This document shows positions 36,596 to 46,330 of a stretch of 64,000 bases of DNA, one piece after another. Location of the stretch: the NCBI GenBank assembly GCA_030831945.1, contig JAURKC010000006.1:1-64000 (forward strand), given 5' to 3'. The number at the start of each line of letters is the position of its first letter. Position 1 is the stretch's first letter. The position numbers and the translations under genes were made by a program. The stretch is from Ferruginibacter sp. (GTDB lineage: Bacteria; Bacteroidota; Bacteroidia; Chitinophagales; Chitinophagaceae). The notes below the pieces were generated by a model. That model did not search any database, had not been told where the DNA came from, and worked only from the letters and a program-made list of their open reading frames with translations.

Positions 36596-37633
36596 CTATA
36601 CAGGGCATTTTTCATGATAATTGATCAATTCAATTGGTGTCTTTTCAAATTGGAAGCCGGCGTATTTTACTCCTATCTCATCAAGAATGGCATCAATTTC
36701 TTCGACTGTTTTAAGGGTAACCAATTGATAACGGTAATCCTTAATACCCGGTAATCCTTTTAAATAATTGGCATAGTGGCGACGCATTTCAAAAATTCCT
36801 ACGATCGGCCCTTTCCATTCAAATGATTTATGCAGATGTTTTTTACAAACTTGAATTCTATCTTCTATAGACGGCGGGGGCAACATTTCGCCTGTTTTTA
36901 AAAAATGTTTTATTTCGTCAAATATCCATGGATAGCCGATTGCAGCCCTTCCTATCATGATGCCATCTACGCCATAACGATTTTTATATTCCAAGGCTTT
37001 CTGAGGACTATCAATATCTCCATTACCAAATATGGGTATTTTAATACGTGGATTATTTTTTACTTTTCCTATTAAATCCCAATCTGCAGAACCCTTGTAC
37101 ATTTGAGCACGCGTGCGGCCATGGATAGCAAGTGCTTTAATCCCTACATCTTGCAATCGCTCTGCTACTTCCTCTATATTTCGATTTTCATCATCCCAAC
37201 CCAAACGAGTTTTTACTGTTACTGGTAAGCTAGTCGATTTTACAACGGCATCGGTTAAACGCACCATTAAGTCAATATCCTTTAACACACCTGCACCGGC
37301 ACCGCGCAGCGCAACTTTTTTTACAGGACAGCCAAAATTAATATCCAATAAATCAGGGTTGGTAACATCTACAATTTTTGCAGCCAATGATAGGCTTTCT
37401 TCATCTCCGCCAAAAATTTGGATACCAACTGGTTTTTCGTAATCAAAAATATCTAGTTTCTGACGGCTCTTAATGGCATCTCTAATTAAACCTTCGCTAC
37501 TAATAAATTCAGTATACATCAAATCAGCTCCTTTGTCTTTACAGACAGCTCTAAATGGCGGATCACTGACATCTTCCATTGGAGCAAGTAACAAGGGAAA
37601 TTCAGGAAGTTGTATATTACCGATCGATGGCAT
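36596..37633 (-). CDS. dusB: tRNA-dihydrouridine synthase (DusB type)
   Basis: FMN enzyme reducing uridines in tRNA; 345 residues. Family motifs in order are LAPMEDVSDPPFR (13-27), TEFISSEGL, the FMN/catalytic DINFGCPVKK with C102, GAGAGVLKD, HGRTRAQMYKGSADW and GNGDIDSPQKA. DusB was chosen over DusA/C from its nifR3-like start and PFRAVCKDKGADL. It faces fadD convergently with 19 bases between stops. Confidence 0.92.
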   Translation of the reverse strand: MPSIGNIQLPEFPLLLAPMEDVSDPPFRAVCKDKGADLMYTEFISSEGLIRDAIKSRQKLDIFDYEKPVGIQIFGGDEESLSLAAKIVDVTNPDLLDINFGCPVKKVALRGAGAGVLKDIDLMVRLTDAVVKSTSLPVTVKTRLGWDDENRNIEEVAERLQDVGIKALAIHGRTRAQMYKGSADWDLIGKVKNNPRIKIPIFGNGDIDSPQKALEYKNRYGVDGIMIGRAAIGYPWIFDEIKHFLKTGEMLPPPSIEDRIQVCKKHLHKSFEWKGPIVGIFEMRRHYANYLKGLPGIKDYRYQLVTLKTVEEIDAILDEIGVKYAGFQFEKTPIELINYHEKCPV

Positions 37634-37757
37634 AAGGTTAATTAATAGTTGCTAGTGTTAATCTGCTAAAAAATAAAAGGGCATAGTAAACTATCTAGAG
37701 AAAACCATACTCATAAACTTTTTTGGATGTAAATTTACGCACTTATAAGCAAACACT

Positions 37758-38738
37758 ATGGCGCATTTAGCTACAAATCGTTTTAATTACTGGAATCAGT
37801 TGGCAGTTTTGATTGGATTAATTGGGGTAGGACTCATCATAGGCGGCGCTATTGCGCTCATTCTTCCATTCATAGTGAACCTCGATGCTGGTATTAAAAT
37901 GAGTACTAATTCTGCTCAGTTAATGGAAAACTTGTTGAAACCAGAAAACGCAGCGCTATTAAGATGGATCACCTTTCTTACCTCTTTCTTCATGTTTTTT
38001 TTACCCACCGTTTTATATGCTTTCATCTGTCACAAAAAACCTTTCGTTCACCTAGGCTTTAAACATAATAGTAATATAAAATCTGCAGGAGTAGTGATAT
38101 TAATCATGTTAGCTGCTCTTCCACTAGTCAGTGCTTTACAAGAATTAACCACTCTATTCCCCTGGTCAAAAGCGACTCTTTTAAAATTTAAATTAGCGGA
38201 AGATGCCTACAACGAACAGGTCGCTGTAATTGCACGAATGGATAATTTTACCGATTACATTCTTTCAGTAGTGGTGATTGCTTTTTTACCCGCCCTATTT
38301 GAAGAAACACTTTTCAGAGGAGGCATTCAAAATTTACTTTCACGATGGTTTAAAAAACCTGTGTTAGCTATTATAGTTACCTCCATTGTTTTTAGTGCCA
38401 TTCATGGATCCTACCTTGGATTTTTAAGTCGATTTGCATTAGGGTTTGTATTAGGTTGGATTTATTATCGGACAGGAAATATCTGGCTCAATATTATTGG
38501 ACATTTCTTTAATAATGCTTTTGCTGTAACCGCCATGTATCTCTTTACCAAAGCAGGTGAACATCCTGACCCTTCAAAAATAGATGGACAAATTCCGCTT
38601 TGGGTTGGGCTAGCAAGTGTTGCCGCTTTATATGGTCTGTTTTCTTTCTTTAATAAAGTAAGTGAAAAAGAAATAGATCAACCAGGAGTAGAATTAATGA
38701 TGCCTGGAGTAGAAAATAATCATAAGCCGTTCAATTAA
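37758..38738 (+). CDS. CPBP family intramembrane glutamic endopeptidase
   Basis: Membrane protease-like protein of 326 residues with about eight hydrophobic segments. The catalytic motifs of the CaaX/Abi family are intact: EETLFRG at 182-188 (Glu-Glu), H216 in FSAIHGS, and GHFFNN at 248-253. Bacterial members have been linked to bacteriocin immunity and protein processing. Here the neighbours cdsA and psd (68 bases downstream) point instead to a membrane setting without a clear substrate. Confidence 0.9.
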   Translation: MAHLATNRFNYWNQLAVLIGLIGVGLIIGGAIALILPFIVNLDAGIKMSTNSAQLMENLLKPENAALLRWITFLTSFFMFFLPTVLYAFICHKKPFVHLGFKHNSNIKSAGVVILIMLAALPLVSALQELTTLFPWSKATLLKFKLAEDAYNEQVAVIARMDNFTDYILSVVVIAFLPALFEETLFRGGIQNLLSRWFKKPVLAIIVTSIVFSAIHGSYLGFLSRFALGFVLGWIYYRTGNIWLNIIGHFFNNAFAVTAMYLFTKAGEHPDPSKIDGQIPLWVGLASVAALYGLFSFFNKVSEKEIDQPGVELMMPGVENNHKPFN

Positions 38739-38805
38739 AATAATTTTAACGCTAGTATATTTTTTTTGAATCAATCACTTCTATCCTTATAAATAAAAAA
38801 CTCTA

Positions 38806-39501
38806 ATGGCCATTAACCTAGCTACATTAAAAACTCGTTCATTAACTGCTTTAATATTTGTAGCGGTCATGCTTGTTGGACTATTATGGAATGAGTGGAG
38901 TTTTCTTACCTTATTTACCCTAGTCCATTTTGGATGTTGGATTGAGTTTAATAAAATTTTGAAAAAAATTTATACTAAAAACCATCTGGTGTACCTTTTA
39001 TTTGGCTTACCCTATATCACCCTCCCGATTTTGATGCTGATTGATTTAAGAATGAATTGGACTGGGTTGGATATCTCTAAAATTACTGTAGGCATTATTC
39101 TTCCCCTATTAATTATTTTCAGCATCTGGATTAACGATACCATGGCTTATTTGGTAGGATCTTTAATAGGTAAAACGCCTTTTTCTCCTATTTCCCCAAA
39201 AAAAACATGGGAAGGCACTATTGGCGGTGCTGTGCTCTGTGTACTAATAATAGGATTTGGTTTTCCGATATTGATAGCGAATTTTTTTGAAGTCCCTCTT
39301 CAAAACAGCTGTTTTGTAATAGCGGCAATATGTGCTGTTTTTGGCACCCTGGGCGATTTGCTAGAAAGTAAATTAAAACGATTAGCTAATATTAAAGACA
39401 GTGGTTCGATAATGCCTGGACACGGTGGTTTTCTAGATCGTTTCGACTCTTTATTAATTGCAACCCCTTTTGTTTGGCTATACCTGAAATTATTTTTGTA
39501 A
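38806..39501 (+). CDS. cdsA: Phosphatidate cytidylyltransferase
   Basis: Makes CDP-diacylglycerol from phosphatidic acid and CTP in the inner membrane; 231 residues, with five to six helices. The signature is split between SPKKTWEGTIGG and GDLLESKLKRLANIKDSGSI, followed by MPGHGGFLDRFDSLL, all diagnostic. It is shorter than the E. coli enzyme, lacking some N-terminal helices, as is common in Bacteroidota. It lies upstream of psd, giving consecutive steps toward phosphatidylethanolamine once phosphatidylserine synthase acts. Confidence 0.95.
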   Translation: MAINLATLKTRSLTALIFVAVMLVGLLWNEWSFLTLFTLVHFGCWIEFNKILKKIYTKNHLVYLLFGLPYITLPILMLIDLRMNWTGLDISKITVGIILPLLIIFSIWINDTMAYLVGSLIGKTPFSPISPKKTWEGTIGGAVLCVLIIGFGFPILIANFFEVPLQNSCFVIAAICAVFGTLGDLLESKLKRLANIKDSGSIMPGHGGFLDRFDSLLIATPFVWLYLKLFL

Positions 39502-39505
39502 CCAA

Positions 39506-39539
39506 TTGGCCTTGACCTAAGCTAGGAGGCTTATATTTG
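39506..39539 (+). promoter_or_regulatory. Candidate internal promoter for psd
   Basis: TATATTTG (39532-39539, exact TANNTTTG) lies 18 bases before the psd ATG, with TTG at 39506-39508 as a possible -33 element (23-base spacer). It would allow psd expression independent of cdsA. Confidence 0.4.
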
Positions 39540-39557
39540 CGTTTCAATTAATTGAGC

Positions 39558-40214
39558 ATGACAATTCACAGAGAAGGTTATCAAAGTATCGCCATAGGCA
39601 CGATCATTTTTTTTATTTTAAATTTTATTTTCTTTTACTTTTTTAGTGCTTCCCTGCCCATACTTTCTGGCACCTTATTTTTTGTAACCTTTGGCTTATT
39701 GCTTTTTTTAATTTCCTTTTTCAGAATACCTAACCGCACACTCACCATCAATGAAAATGCTGTAGTAGCCCCCGCAGATGGAAAAGTAGTAGTAATTGAA
39801 GAGGTAATAGATCCAGAATACTTCAAAGAAAAAAGACTGCAAGTTTCTATATTTATGAGTCCAGCCAATGTACATGTAAATAGAAATCCAATCAGTGGTG
39901 AAATTGTATATAATCAATACCATCAGGGTAAATACCTTGTAGCATGGCACCCAAAATCGTCTACCGAAAACGAGCGTCACTCTGTAGTGATAAAAAAAGG
40001 GACTATTGAAATTTTGGTGAAACAAATTGCTGGAGCCCTAGCCAAACGCATCGTTAATTATTTACAAGTAGGCCAGCAGGTGAATCAAACAGCAGAGATG
40101 GGATTCATTAAATTTGGTAGCCGAGTAGATCTTTTACTTCCAGTAGGTACAAAAATTAATGTAGAATTAAATCAAACTGTACAAGGTGGCGTTACCGTCA
40201 TTGCTACACTTTAG
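39558..40214 (+). CDS. psd: Phosphatidylserine decarboxylase family protein
   Basis: Makes phosphatidylethanolamine; 218 residues from the ATG at 39558 (the frame extends to a TTG at 39552). Two N-terminal membrane helices (10-52) are followed by the catalytic domain: VVAPADGKVVVIEE, FMSPANVHVNRNPISGEI and HPKSSTENERHSVVI. The self-cleavage site is FGSRVD, where Gly-Ser processing yields the pyruvoyl group. The short archaeal/Bacteroides-type form fits this length. Confidence 0.93.
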   Translation: MTIHREGYQSIAIGTIIFFILNFIFFYFFSASLPILSGTLFFVTFGLLLFLISFFRIPNRTLTINENAVVAPADGKVVVIEEVIDPEYFKEKRLQVSIFMSPANVHVNRNPISGEIVYNQYHQGKYLVAWHPKSSTENERHSVVIKKGTIEILVKQIAGALAKRIVNYLQVGQQVNQTAEMGFIKFGSRVDLLLPVGTKINVELNQTVQGGVTVIATL

Positions 40215-40268
40215 TCTGAAGTCTAAAATAATCTCTAGCAATTTTATTGCTTAATGGGATAGTCTATC

Positions 40269-40964
40269 TTAAAATATATTTTCCAATTCTTTTAGATGGG
40301 TGATAATAAAAGTGGGTTGTAACTCAGTAGCAACCTTCAGGTGATTAACGAAAACTGAATCCATTCCAAAATTGATGGCTCCCAATATATCGGCATCTAA
40401 ATTATCTCCCAGCATAATACTATTCGAAACTAATGCACCTGTTTTTCGTAAAGCAAAATCGAATATTTCTTTTTTAGGTTTCAGGCTATTGCTAGCTTCT
40501 GAAGTAATTACATGGCCAAAATATTTATTCAAGCCGCTATTATTTAATTTACTCCACTGAACCCTTTCAAATCCATTGGTGATAAGATGTAATTGATAAT
40601 TTTTTTCTGTCAAATAATCTAATATCTCAAAAGTATGTGGGAAAACCCCTTTTTGAATCGGCAATATTTCTAAAAATTTTTCACTGATTTCTTTTGCTAA
40701 TTTCTCATCACCAATTTTAAACTCCAATAAAGTCCGCCACATTCTTTTCCATTTCAATTCTTCGGAGGTGATAAATCCATTGTGATATCGATCCCACAAG
40801 ATTTGATTATGATGTAAATAGTGTTGGTAGAAAGATTCAAAAGGAGCGACCTGTAATGAGGCTAAATTAAAAAAAGAATACATTTCTGTAAGTGCTATTT
40901 TTGCATTAGCGTCAAAGTCCCAGAGCGTGTGGTCTAAATCAAAAAAAAGGTGTTTATATTTCAT
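40269..40964 (-). CDS. YjjG family noncanonical pyrimidine nucleotidase
   Basis: HAD phosphatase of 231 residues, thought to clear aberrant pyrimidine monophosphates. HAD motif I FFDLDHTLWDF has the nucleophile D9 and D11; motif II is LITNGFERVQ, and motif III/IV is KPKKEIFDFALRK..IMLGDNLDADILGA. The FDHTLWDFD start and overall size match the YjjG (TIGR02254) group. An exact -7-like TAATTTTG lies at 41004-40997 on its strand, without a clear -33. Confidence 0.9.
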   Translation of the reverse strand: MKYKHLFFDLDHTLWDFDANAKIALTEMYSFFNLASLQVAPFESFYQHYLHHNQILWDRYHNGFITSEELKWKRMWRTLLEFKIGDEKLAKEISEKFLEILPIQKGVFPHTFEILDYLTEKNYQLHLITNGFERVQWSKLNNSGLNKYFGHVITSEASNSLKPKKEIFDFALRKTGALVSNSIMLGDNLDADILGAINFGMDSVFVNHLKVATELQPTFIITHLKELENIF

Positions 40965-41019
40965 AAGTATACACTAGTAGATTACGCTAATCAAGGCAAA
41001 ATTAGGGATTGATAATTTA

Positions 41020-41051
41020 TTTATCCTTTAACACTTGAGATAGTATTTTTG
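41020..41051 (+). promoter_or_regulatory. Candidate promoter for the SDR gene
   Basis: TTTA (41020-41023), a 20-base spacer and TATTTTTG (41044-41051, exact TANNTTTG) lie upstream of the ATG at 41096. Confidence 0.45.
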
Positions 41052-41095
41052 TTATGATATCGTTGGGATATAAAAGTCAACATTAATTTTTAAAT

Positions 41096-41815
41096 ATGAA
41101 TATAATTATTACGGGTGCTTCAAAAGGAATTGGCAAAGCGATTGCCACAGTATTTGCTGCCGAAGGTGCTACCCTTTTTCTTTGTGCTCGCAATGAAGTA
41201 GCCCTTTACAATACCGTGGCAGAACTACAAACAGCCTATCCCACCTGTACTATTAAGGCAAAGCCGGTAGACTTGTCGGTGAAAGAACAGGCTAAAAGTT
41301 TTGGCGCTTGGGTATTAGCAGGTATTGCCAATACCCCTTCTGGCAAAATAGATATATTAGTAAATAATGCGGGCAATTTTGTTCCAGGAAGCACCTGCCA
41401 AGAGGAAGATGGTGCATTGGAAAAAATGATGGACATCAATTTATACAGTGCGTATCATCTTACTCGGACTTTACTACCTTCCATGATGGAGGCCAAAAAA
41501 GCTTTGATTGTAAACATGTGCTCTATCGCTTCATTGAGTGCCTACAACAACGGAGGAAGCTACAGTATATCCAAATTTGCTTTGATGGGGTATACCAAAA
41601 ACCTAAGAGAAGAATTGAAACCTTCACTAATAAAGGTGATGGGCGTTTATCCGGGTGCCGTTATGACCGACTCTTGGGGCGATTTTGATAACAGCAGCCA
41701 ACGTATTATGGAAGCAAGTGATATTGCCAATATGATTCTAGCTGCAAGTAAATTGTCTGCTCAGGCAGTAGTAGAAGATATCATTCTACGCCCGTTATTA
41801 GGAGACTTGCCTTGA
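41096..41815 (+). CDS. Short-chain dehydrogenase/reductase
   Basis: NAD(P)-dependent oxidoreductase of 239 residues. The classical SDR motifs are complete: the cofactor loop TGASKGIG (6-13), NNAG (90-93), and catalytic S143, Y156 and K160 (YSISK). The charged ARNE after the second strand favours NADPH. It resembles 3-ketoacyl-ACP-reductase-like proteins, but the substrate is not clear from the context (a nucleotidase divergent, batD downstream). Confidence 0.9.
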   Translation: MNIIITGASKGIGKAIATVFAAEGATLFLCARNEVALYNTVAELQTAYPTCTIKAKPVDLSVKEQAKSFGAWVLAGIANTPSGKIDILVNNAGNFVPGSTCQEEDGALEKMMDINLYSAYHLTRTLLPSMMEAKKALIVNMCSIASLSAYNNGGSYSISKFALMGYTKNLREELKPSLIKVMGVYPGAVMTDSWGDFDNSSQRIMEASDIANMILAASKLSAQAVVEDIILRPLLGDLP

Positions 41816-41923
41816 TGATAAATGGTTGAAATTTAATCCGCCATTATTTCATTGTATTTTAGTAAAATTGCTCCTTACAATTTCTATCTAATTTAAATTA
41901 TTAATTATTTTTTGAAGATTTAT

Positions 41924-43816
41924 ATGCGTCTGCAATCAAAAAAAATGGCTTTTCTTTTTATTGGCATACTATTTATTTGCCAATGCCATTTAATTGCACA
42001 AGCCGTATTTAAAGTTTCTATTTCGCCAGAATCAATCGGTAAAGAAGAAACTGCAACCCTTCGTCTAATGATTGATAATGCAAAACAGGTAGAGCAGATT
42101 AGTCCTCCTGCATTAGGCGATTTTGATGTGATCAGTGGCCCGAATCAAGAGAGTGGCATGGAAATTAATAATGGTGTCACTAGACAATACATTGGCATCA
42201 CCTATCTCCTTCGGCCAAAATCAATTGGTAAATTTTCAATTACTGGTGCTAAAGCAGTAGCTGACGGAAAAACTCTCGTAGGAAATTCCGTAACGCTGAC
42301 TGTTACCAAAATTGGATCGGGTAACAATTCTAATAATATAGTCGGTGGGTTTGGTGGGCTGTCTAGTTTATTTGAACCCGTTGCTCAATCTTCATTCAAT
42401 GATTATATTTTAAAGAAGGGTGAAAATCCAAAACAGAAAATAAATAAAAATATATTCTTAAAAGTAATTACCAACAAAAACTCTTGCTTTATAGGCGAAC
42501 CGATTATCGTAACCTATAAATTATATACCAGACTAAAATCAGAAAGCAACGTAACCAAGAACCCCTCTTTTAATGGATTTTCTGTTATTGATTTAATGGC
42601 GCCTGGTAATACTAATTATTCAATTGAAAGATTGAATGGTAGAGAATACAATGTTTATACGCTGCGAAAATCACAGTTGTATCCTTTACAGGCGGGTGCA
42701 GTGGAATTAGAATCTGCTGAAGTAGATAATACGATCCATTTTATAAAAGAAGAATACTTTACTAACCAACGTAATGAGGTAGACGAATTTTTTGGCAATC
42801 TTATACCAACTACTATCCCACCCGAAGGCATGCTTGATGAAAAAGTCACCTTGCAAAGTAAACCCGTTGCAATCAATGTAAAGGCCTTGCCTGAAGTAGA
42901 TAAGCCTGTCTCATTTAAAGGGGCAGTAGGCAAATTCAATTTTGATGTATCTGTTCTTAAAAAAAATTTTACAACTGATGATGCGGGTAAATTAATCATT
43001 ACCATCAGTGGCGAAGGAAATATGTCGATGGTTACATCACCAGAAATTAATTGGCCTCAAGGAATTGAAGGATATGATCCTAAAATGAAAGACGAGTTAG
43101 AAAAGTTAACGGTGCCGATTAGTGGTAAAAAAACTTTCGAATATACATTCACGGTACCTAAACAGGGGACTTATACCATACCTTCCATTGAATTTAGTTA
43201 CTTCAATGTAGCCCAAGGGAAATACATAAAATTAAATTCAACCCCTTTAACCCTAACCATTAGTAAAGGGACTGGAAAAAAAGTGTTCGATAACTACCCA
43301 TCGCCTAAAGCCCAAGCAGAGAATATTTCATTAGGACTTTCAGTTATTATTTGGTTGGTGTCAATATCGACCGCCGTTTTATTTACCATTTTAGCATTCA
43401 TGTGGTATAGAAAAAACAAGAAAAAAGCTACCCCAGCAATCGAACCAATCATTCATTCTTCAGTTGCAGCTGCATTACCTGAATTTAATACCGCCTTGCC
43501 CTTATCCCCTTTTGCTCTCTCTGAAGAAAAAATGATACAGGGAAATTCTAATGAGTTTTACAACACTTTAAACAATGAGCTAAGAAAATTTTTAGCGGAC
43601 AGGCTTCAAATTCCTTTAGAGACTATTTCTAAAAAAACAATTGTATCGGTGGCAGATCAGCAGGGAATGGCTATTTATACCCGCCTGCAAATTGAACAAC
43701 TACTAGATGATATTGAGTGGCAATTATATACGCCGATGACCTCAGAAAATTCAATGGAAGAGCTATATAATCGAGCTATGACAATTGCTGCAGCGCTTGC
43801 TACCCCTTCGAGCTAA
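41924..43816 (+). CDS. BatD family protein
   Basis: 630 residues from the ATG at 41924 (the longest frame starts with TTG at 41912). A signal peptide ends at LIAQA, and several immunoglobulin-like beta repeats follow (FKVSISPESIGKEETATLRLMI at the start). A C-terminal transmembrane helix (LSVIIWLVSISTAVLFTILAF, near residue 470) precedes a cytoplasmic tail with a YNTLNNELRKFLADRL segment. This is the BatD architecture. BatD is normally encoded with the von Willebrand factor proteins BatA/B; neither is here. Its stop overlaps that of the response regulator by 17 bases. Confidence 0.88.
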   Translation: MRLQSKKMAFLFIGILFICQCHLIAQAVFKVSISPESIGKEETATLRLMIDNAKQVEQISPPALGDFDVISGPNQESGMEINNGVTRQYIGITYLLRPKSIGKFSITGAKAVADGKTLVGNSVTLTVTKIGSGNNSNNIVGGFGGLSSLFEPVAQSSFNDYILKKGENPKQKINKNIFLKVITNKNSCFIGEPIIVTYKLYTRLKSESNVTKNPSFNGFSVIDLMAPGNTNYSIERLNGREYNVYTLRKSQLYPLQAGAVELESAEVDNTIHFIKEEYFTNQRNEVDEFFGNLIPTTIPPEGMLDEKVTLQSKPVAINVKALPEVDKPVSFKGAVGKFNFDVSVLKKNFTTDDAGKLIITISGEGNMSMVTSPEINWPQGIEGYDPKMKDELEKLTVPISGKKTFEYTFTVPKQGTYTIPSIEFSYFNVAQGKYIKLNSTPLTLTISKGTGKKVFDNYPSPKAQAENISLGLSVIIWLVSISTAVLFTILAFMWYRKNKKKATPAIEPIIHSSVAAALPEFNTALPLSPFALSEEKMIQGNSNEFYNTLNNELRKFLADRLQIPLETISKKTIVSVADQQGMAIYTRLQIEQLLDDIEWQLYTPMTSENSMEELYNRAMTIAAALATPSS

Positions 43817-44510
43817 ATCGATAGCCTACTCCTCTAACAGAATGAAAATATTGTGGATTACGACTGTCTTCTTCAAAATATTTTCGGAAACTTAAAATAA
43901 AGTTGTCAATCGTTCGGGTAGTAGGATATACATTGTAACCCCATACTGCTTGCAAAATTTTTTCTCTCGTAACTACTTCGTTTTTATTTTCAATCAGCAG
44001 CTTCAAGAGCATAATTTCTTTTTTGGTAAGCGTAATTTTCTCCCCATCTTTTGTTATACATTCAAGCGCCTGAAAATCAATTTTATTTTTACCAAAATGA
44101 TAGATTTGTTCTAGTGGCTTTCTAGTAGAAATTCGTTGGCTTTTATCAATTAACTTGTTTACCCTTAACAATAATTCTTCTAAATTAAACGGCTTAGTCA
44201 GATAATCATCCGCCCCTTTTTTTAGCCCTAAAACCCTGTCAGCACTGGTATTTTTGGCACTCAAAATCAAAATAGGAATATCATTGTTTTGTAATCGAAT
44301 GTTTTCACATACGGTAATGCCATCTAGTTCTGGAATCATCACATCAAGGACCATTAAATCAAAATGCTCTTTTTGAACTGCCAGTAAAGCTCCAGCTCCA
44401 TCGAAAGCACTCGTTACCTCATAACCTTCCATCTCAAGATTAAGCTTTAAAGCTTCATGTAGATTTTCCTCATCCTCTACTAATAAAATTGATACTTTTT
44501 TTATATCCAT
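43800..44510 (-). CDS. OmpR-family response regulator
   Basis: 236 residues. The receiver domain (about 1-125) has phosphoacceptor D56 (DLMVLDVMIP), acidic E12/D13, and the switch residues in LILSAKNTS and KGADDYLTKPF. The C-terminal winged helix is typical of OmpR/PhoB (KIDFQALECITKDGEKITLTKKE..VWGYNVYPTTRTIDNFI..VRGVGYRF). It lies 109 bases downstream of the histidine kinase gene on the same strand and should be its partner. The target genes are unknown. Confidence 0.95.
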   Translation of the reverse strand: MDIKKVSILLVEDEENLHEALKLNLEMEGYEVTSAFDGAGALLAVQKEHFDLMVLDVMIPELDGITVCENIRLQNNDIPILILSAKNTSADRVLGLKKGADDYLTKPFNLEELLLRVNKLIDKSQRISTRKPLEQIYHFGKNKIDFQALECITKDGEKITLTKKEIMLLKLLIENKNEVVTREKILQAVWGYNVYPTTRTIDNFILSFRKYFEEDSRNPQYFHSVRGVGYRFSSKG

Positions 44511-44619
44511 ACTACCATTTAATAACTGATGTTTGAAAAAAAATAAATAAAGAGATTTTTTAAATCAAGTACTTTTCTTCAATTAAAAATACAAGTAACC
44601 GTTAGCTATTTGCCATTCA

Positions 44620-45600
44620 TTATATAGTAAATAAGATGGTGAAATTACTTCCAGTGGGTGTATTGTCGACTACAAATATACTTGCCCCATGCTGAAGCGC
44701 AATTTTTTTGGTAAGGTACAAGCCTAAACCAGTTCCCTTTGCTTCTTTAGTTGCCTTATTCCCAATTCGATAAAATTTTTCAAATATTTTTTTCTTCTCC
44801 ATTAAATCAATTCCTTTTCCTTCATCAATAATCATCAAAGAAACCTGCTTTTGCTGAGGACGAAGTACAATTGTTATCGCTGATTCTTTGGGAGAATATT
44901 TAAGCGCATTGTCAATTAAATTATTGATTGCCATCTGTAAGAGAACACTATCACCCATTACATACACTTCAGCGGCAATTTCTTCTTTGAATAGCCGTTG
45001 AGGATAGCGAATCTTAAAATCACTTACACAGGAAAGGGTAAGTTCTGAAAGGTCAACCTCTTCTTTAGTCACCGAATGACCGCCCGCTTCTAATTGGGAT
45101 GCCAGTAACATATTATTGCATAAAGCATTCAGTCGGTTGGCTTCTTGAATGGTATTTTGAATTAAACGTTGTTGCTGGCTATCTTCTAATTTCCTTTTCA
45201 ACAAAGTTTCCAAATTGAGTTTGGTAATCGCTATTGGAGTCTTTAACTCATGGGTAATAGCCATCATAAAATTTTGTTGATCCTGCCCCGACTTGAACTG
45301 CCTTCTGACTGCATGATAAATAAATACGGCACCAGATAATATGAGCAATAGGAATATAACTCCCTCGCCAATATATTGTGCAGTCTTCCTCTTTTTGATA
45401 TCCACTATTTCCTGTAAAAGACGAGAGTTGTCTGGATTTCCAATTTTTAATTGCGAAATCTCGTACGACGCCATTTGCACGTTTTGCCGATTGAGTGCAA
45501 TAAACCACCAAACTAATGCAGCGATGATATAAGCTAACAATACCCAATAGACGAGAATAATAATACGCAAACGGTTGGTCCTATAAAAAGAGAAAGGCAT
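44620..45600 (-). CDS. Membrane sensor histidine kinase
   Basis: 326 residues with two transmembrane helices (about 11-35 and 77-97) bounding a short periplasmic loop of roughly 40 residues. There is no HAMP domain of normal size. The H-box is MMAITHELKTPIAI with H117, the N-box NNLIDNALKYSP, G1 DEGKGIDLM and G2 GTGLGLYLTKK. The small sensor loop suggests a membrane- or partner-mediated signal. It is upstream of its response regulator. Confidence 0.95.
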   Translation of the reverse strand: MPFSFYRTNRLRIIILVYWVLLAYIIAALVWWFIALNRQNVQMASYEISQLKIGNPDNSRLLQEIVDIKKRKTAQYIGEGVIFLLLILSGAVFIYHAVRRQFKSGQDQQNFMMAITHELKTPIAITKLNLETLLKRKLEDSQQQRLIQNTIQEANRLNALCNNMLLASQLEAGGHSVTKEEVDLSELTLSCVSDFKIRYPQRLFKEEIAAEVYVMGDSVLLQMAINNLIDNALKYSPKESAITIVLRPQQKQVSLMIIDEGKGIDLMEKKKIFEKFYRIGNKATKEAKGTGLGLYLTKKIALQHGASIFVVDNTPTGSNFTILFTI

Positions 45601-45709
45601 GCTATTGATTAAATTAACTATTAATGGTGAATGTTAAATGAGTGATCATTCATGTCTACCCCAGATAAAGCAGCTGAATGTTCCATTGCTCGAAAAATAA
45701 ACAGTATGG

Positions 45710-46192
45710 CTACTTTACCTTCTCCACCCTAATCCCTACACTGATTATTTCGGGAAGAGGATTTTCTCTCATTATCTGCGCCAAAGTAAAAGTGTAGGTG
45801 CCTACTTTGTTAAATTTTATAGGCCCCTGTGTAACGGACTTCCTAAGTTCCCAAATATCACCTACACCAGATCCTTCCCATCCATTCGCATCGGTTCCCA
45901 ATGCCAAATCTAGTCGTCGGAATTGTAGGGTATCGCCTGCAAACTTTGACCCGAAATTAATCCAGATATTATTATATCTATAGGCATCCGTATGCCTCAA
46001 AATGACATACACATTATAAAAAGAAGCGGTATCGCTAACGGTAAAATCATATTTCGGCTGCAGGGCATAGTTCCATTCATGGCCCGGTATGGGGGTGTTC
46101 TTTTCAAAAACATCAATAGTAGAACAGGCGGTTAAACAAAAGATGACAGCCGTCAATAATAAAATAGATAATTTATTTGAATAGACCTTCAC
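45710..46192 (-). CDS. gldH: Gliding motility lipoprotein GldH
   Basis: Outer-membrane or periplasmic lipoprotein, 160 residues. A lipobox LTAC (C23) ends a hydrophobic signal. The rest matches GldH as I know it: the stretch PGHEWNYALQPKYDFTVSDT, RHTDAYRYNNIWINF and LALGTDANGWEGSGVGDIWE. In Flavobacterium GldH is required for gliding and the associated type 9 secretion. TATTTTTG at 46213-46206 may be its -7 box. gldA at 10900 is the only other gld gene here. Confidence 0.88.
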   Translation of the reverse strand: MKVYSNKLSILLLTAVIFCLTACSTIDVFEKNTPIPGHEWNYALQPKYDFTVSDTASFYNVYVILRHTDAYRYNNIWINFGSKFAGDTLQFRRLDLALGTDANGWEGSGVGDIWELRKSVTQGPIKFNKVGTYTFTLAQIMRENPLPEIISVGIRVEKVK

Positions 46193-46330
46193 GAAATAAT
46201 TTTTACAAAAATAAAACAGTTTTACTTGACCTGATTTTTTTTAAGCTAAAAAATGAATCAAGCAACAAAAAATAAATAGCAACTGTTTTCAATTACTGAA
46301 ATAGTTTATTAGCTCTTGAACCCTTACTAA

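Noticed and set aside
37758..38738. CPBP protease as a phage abortive-infection (Abi) protein
   Set aside because: The family is broad; the neighbours are phospholipid synthesis genes and there is no defence context.
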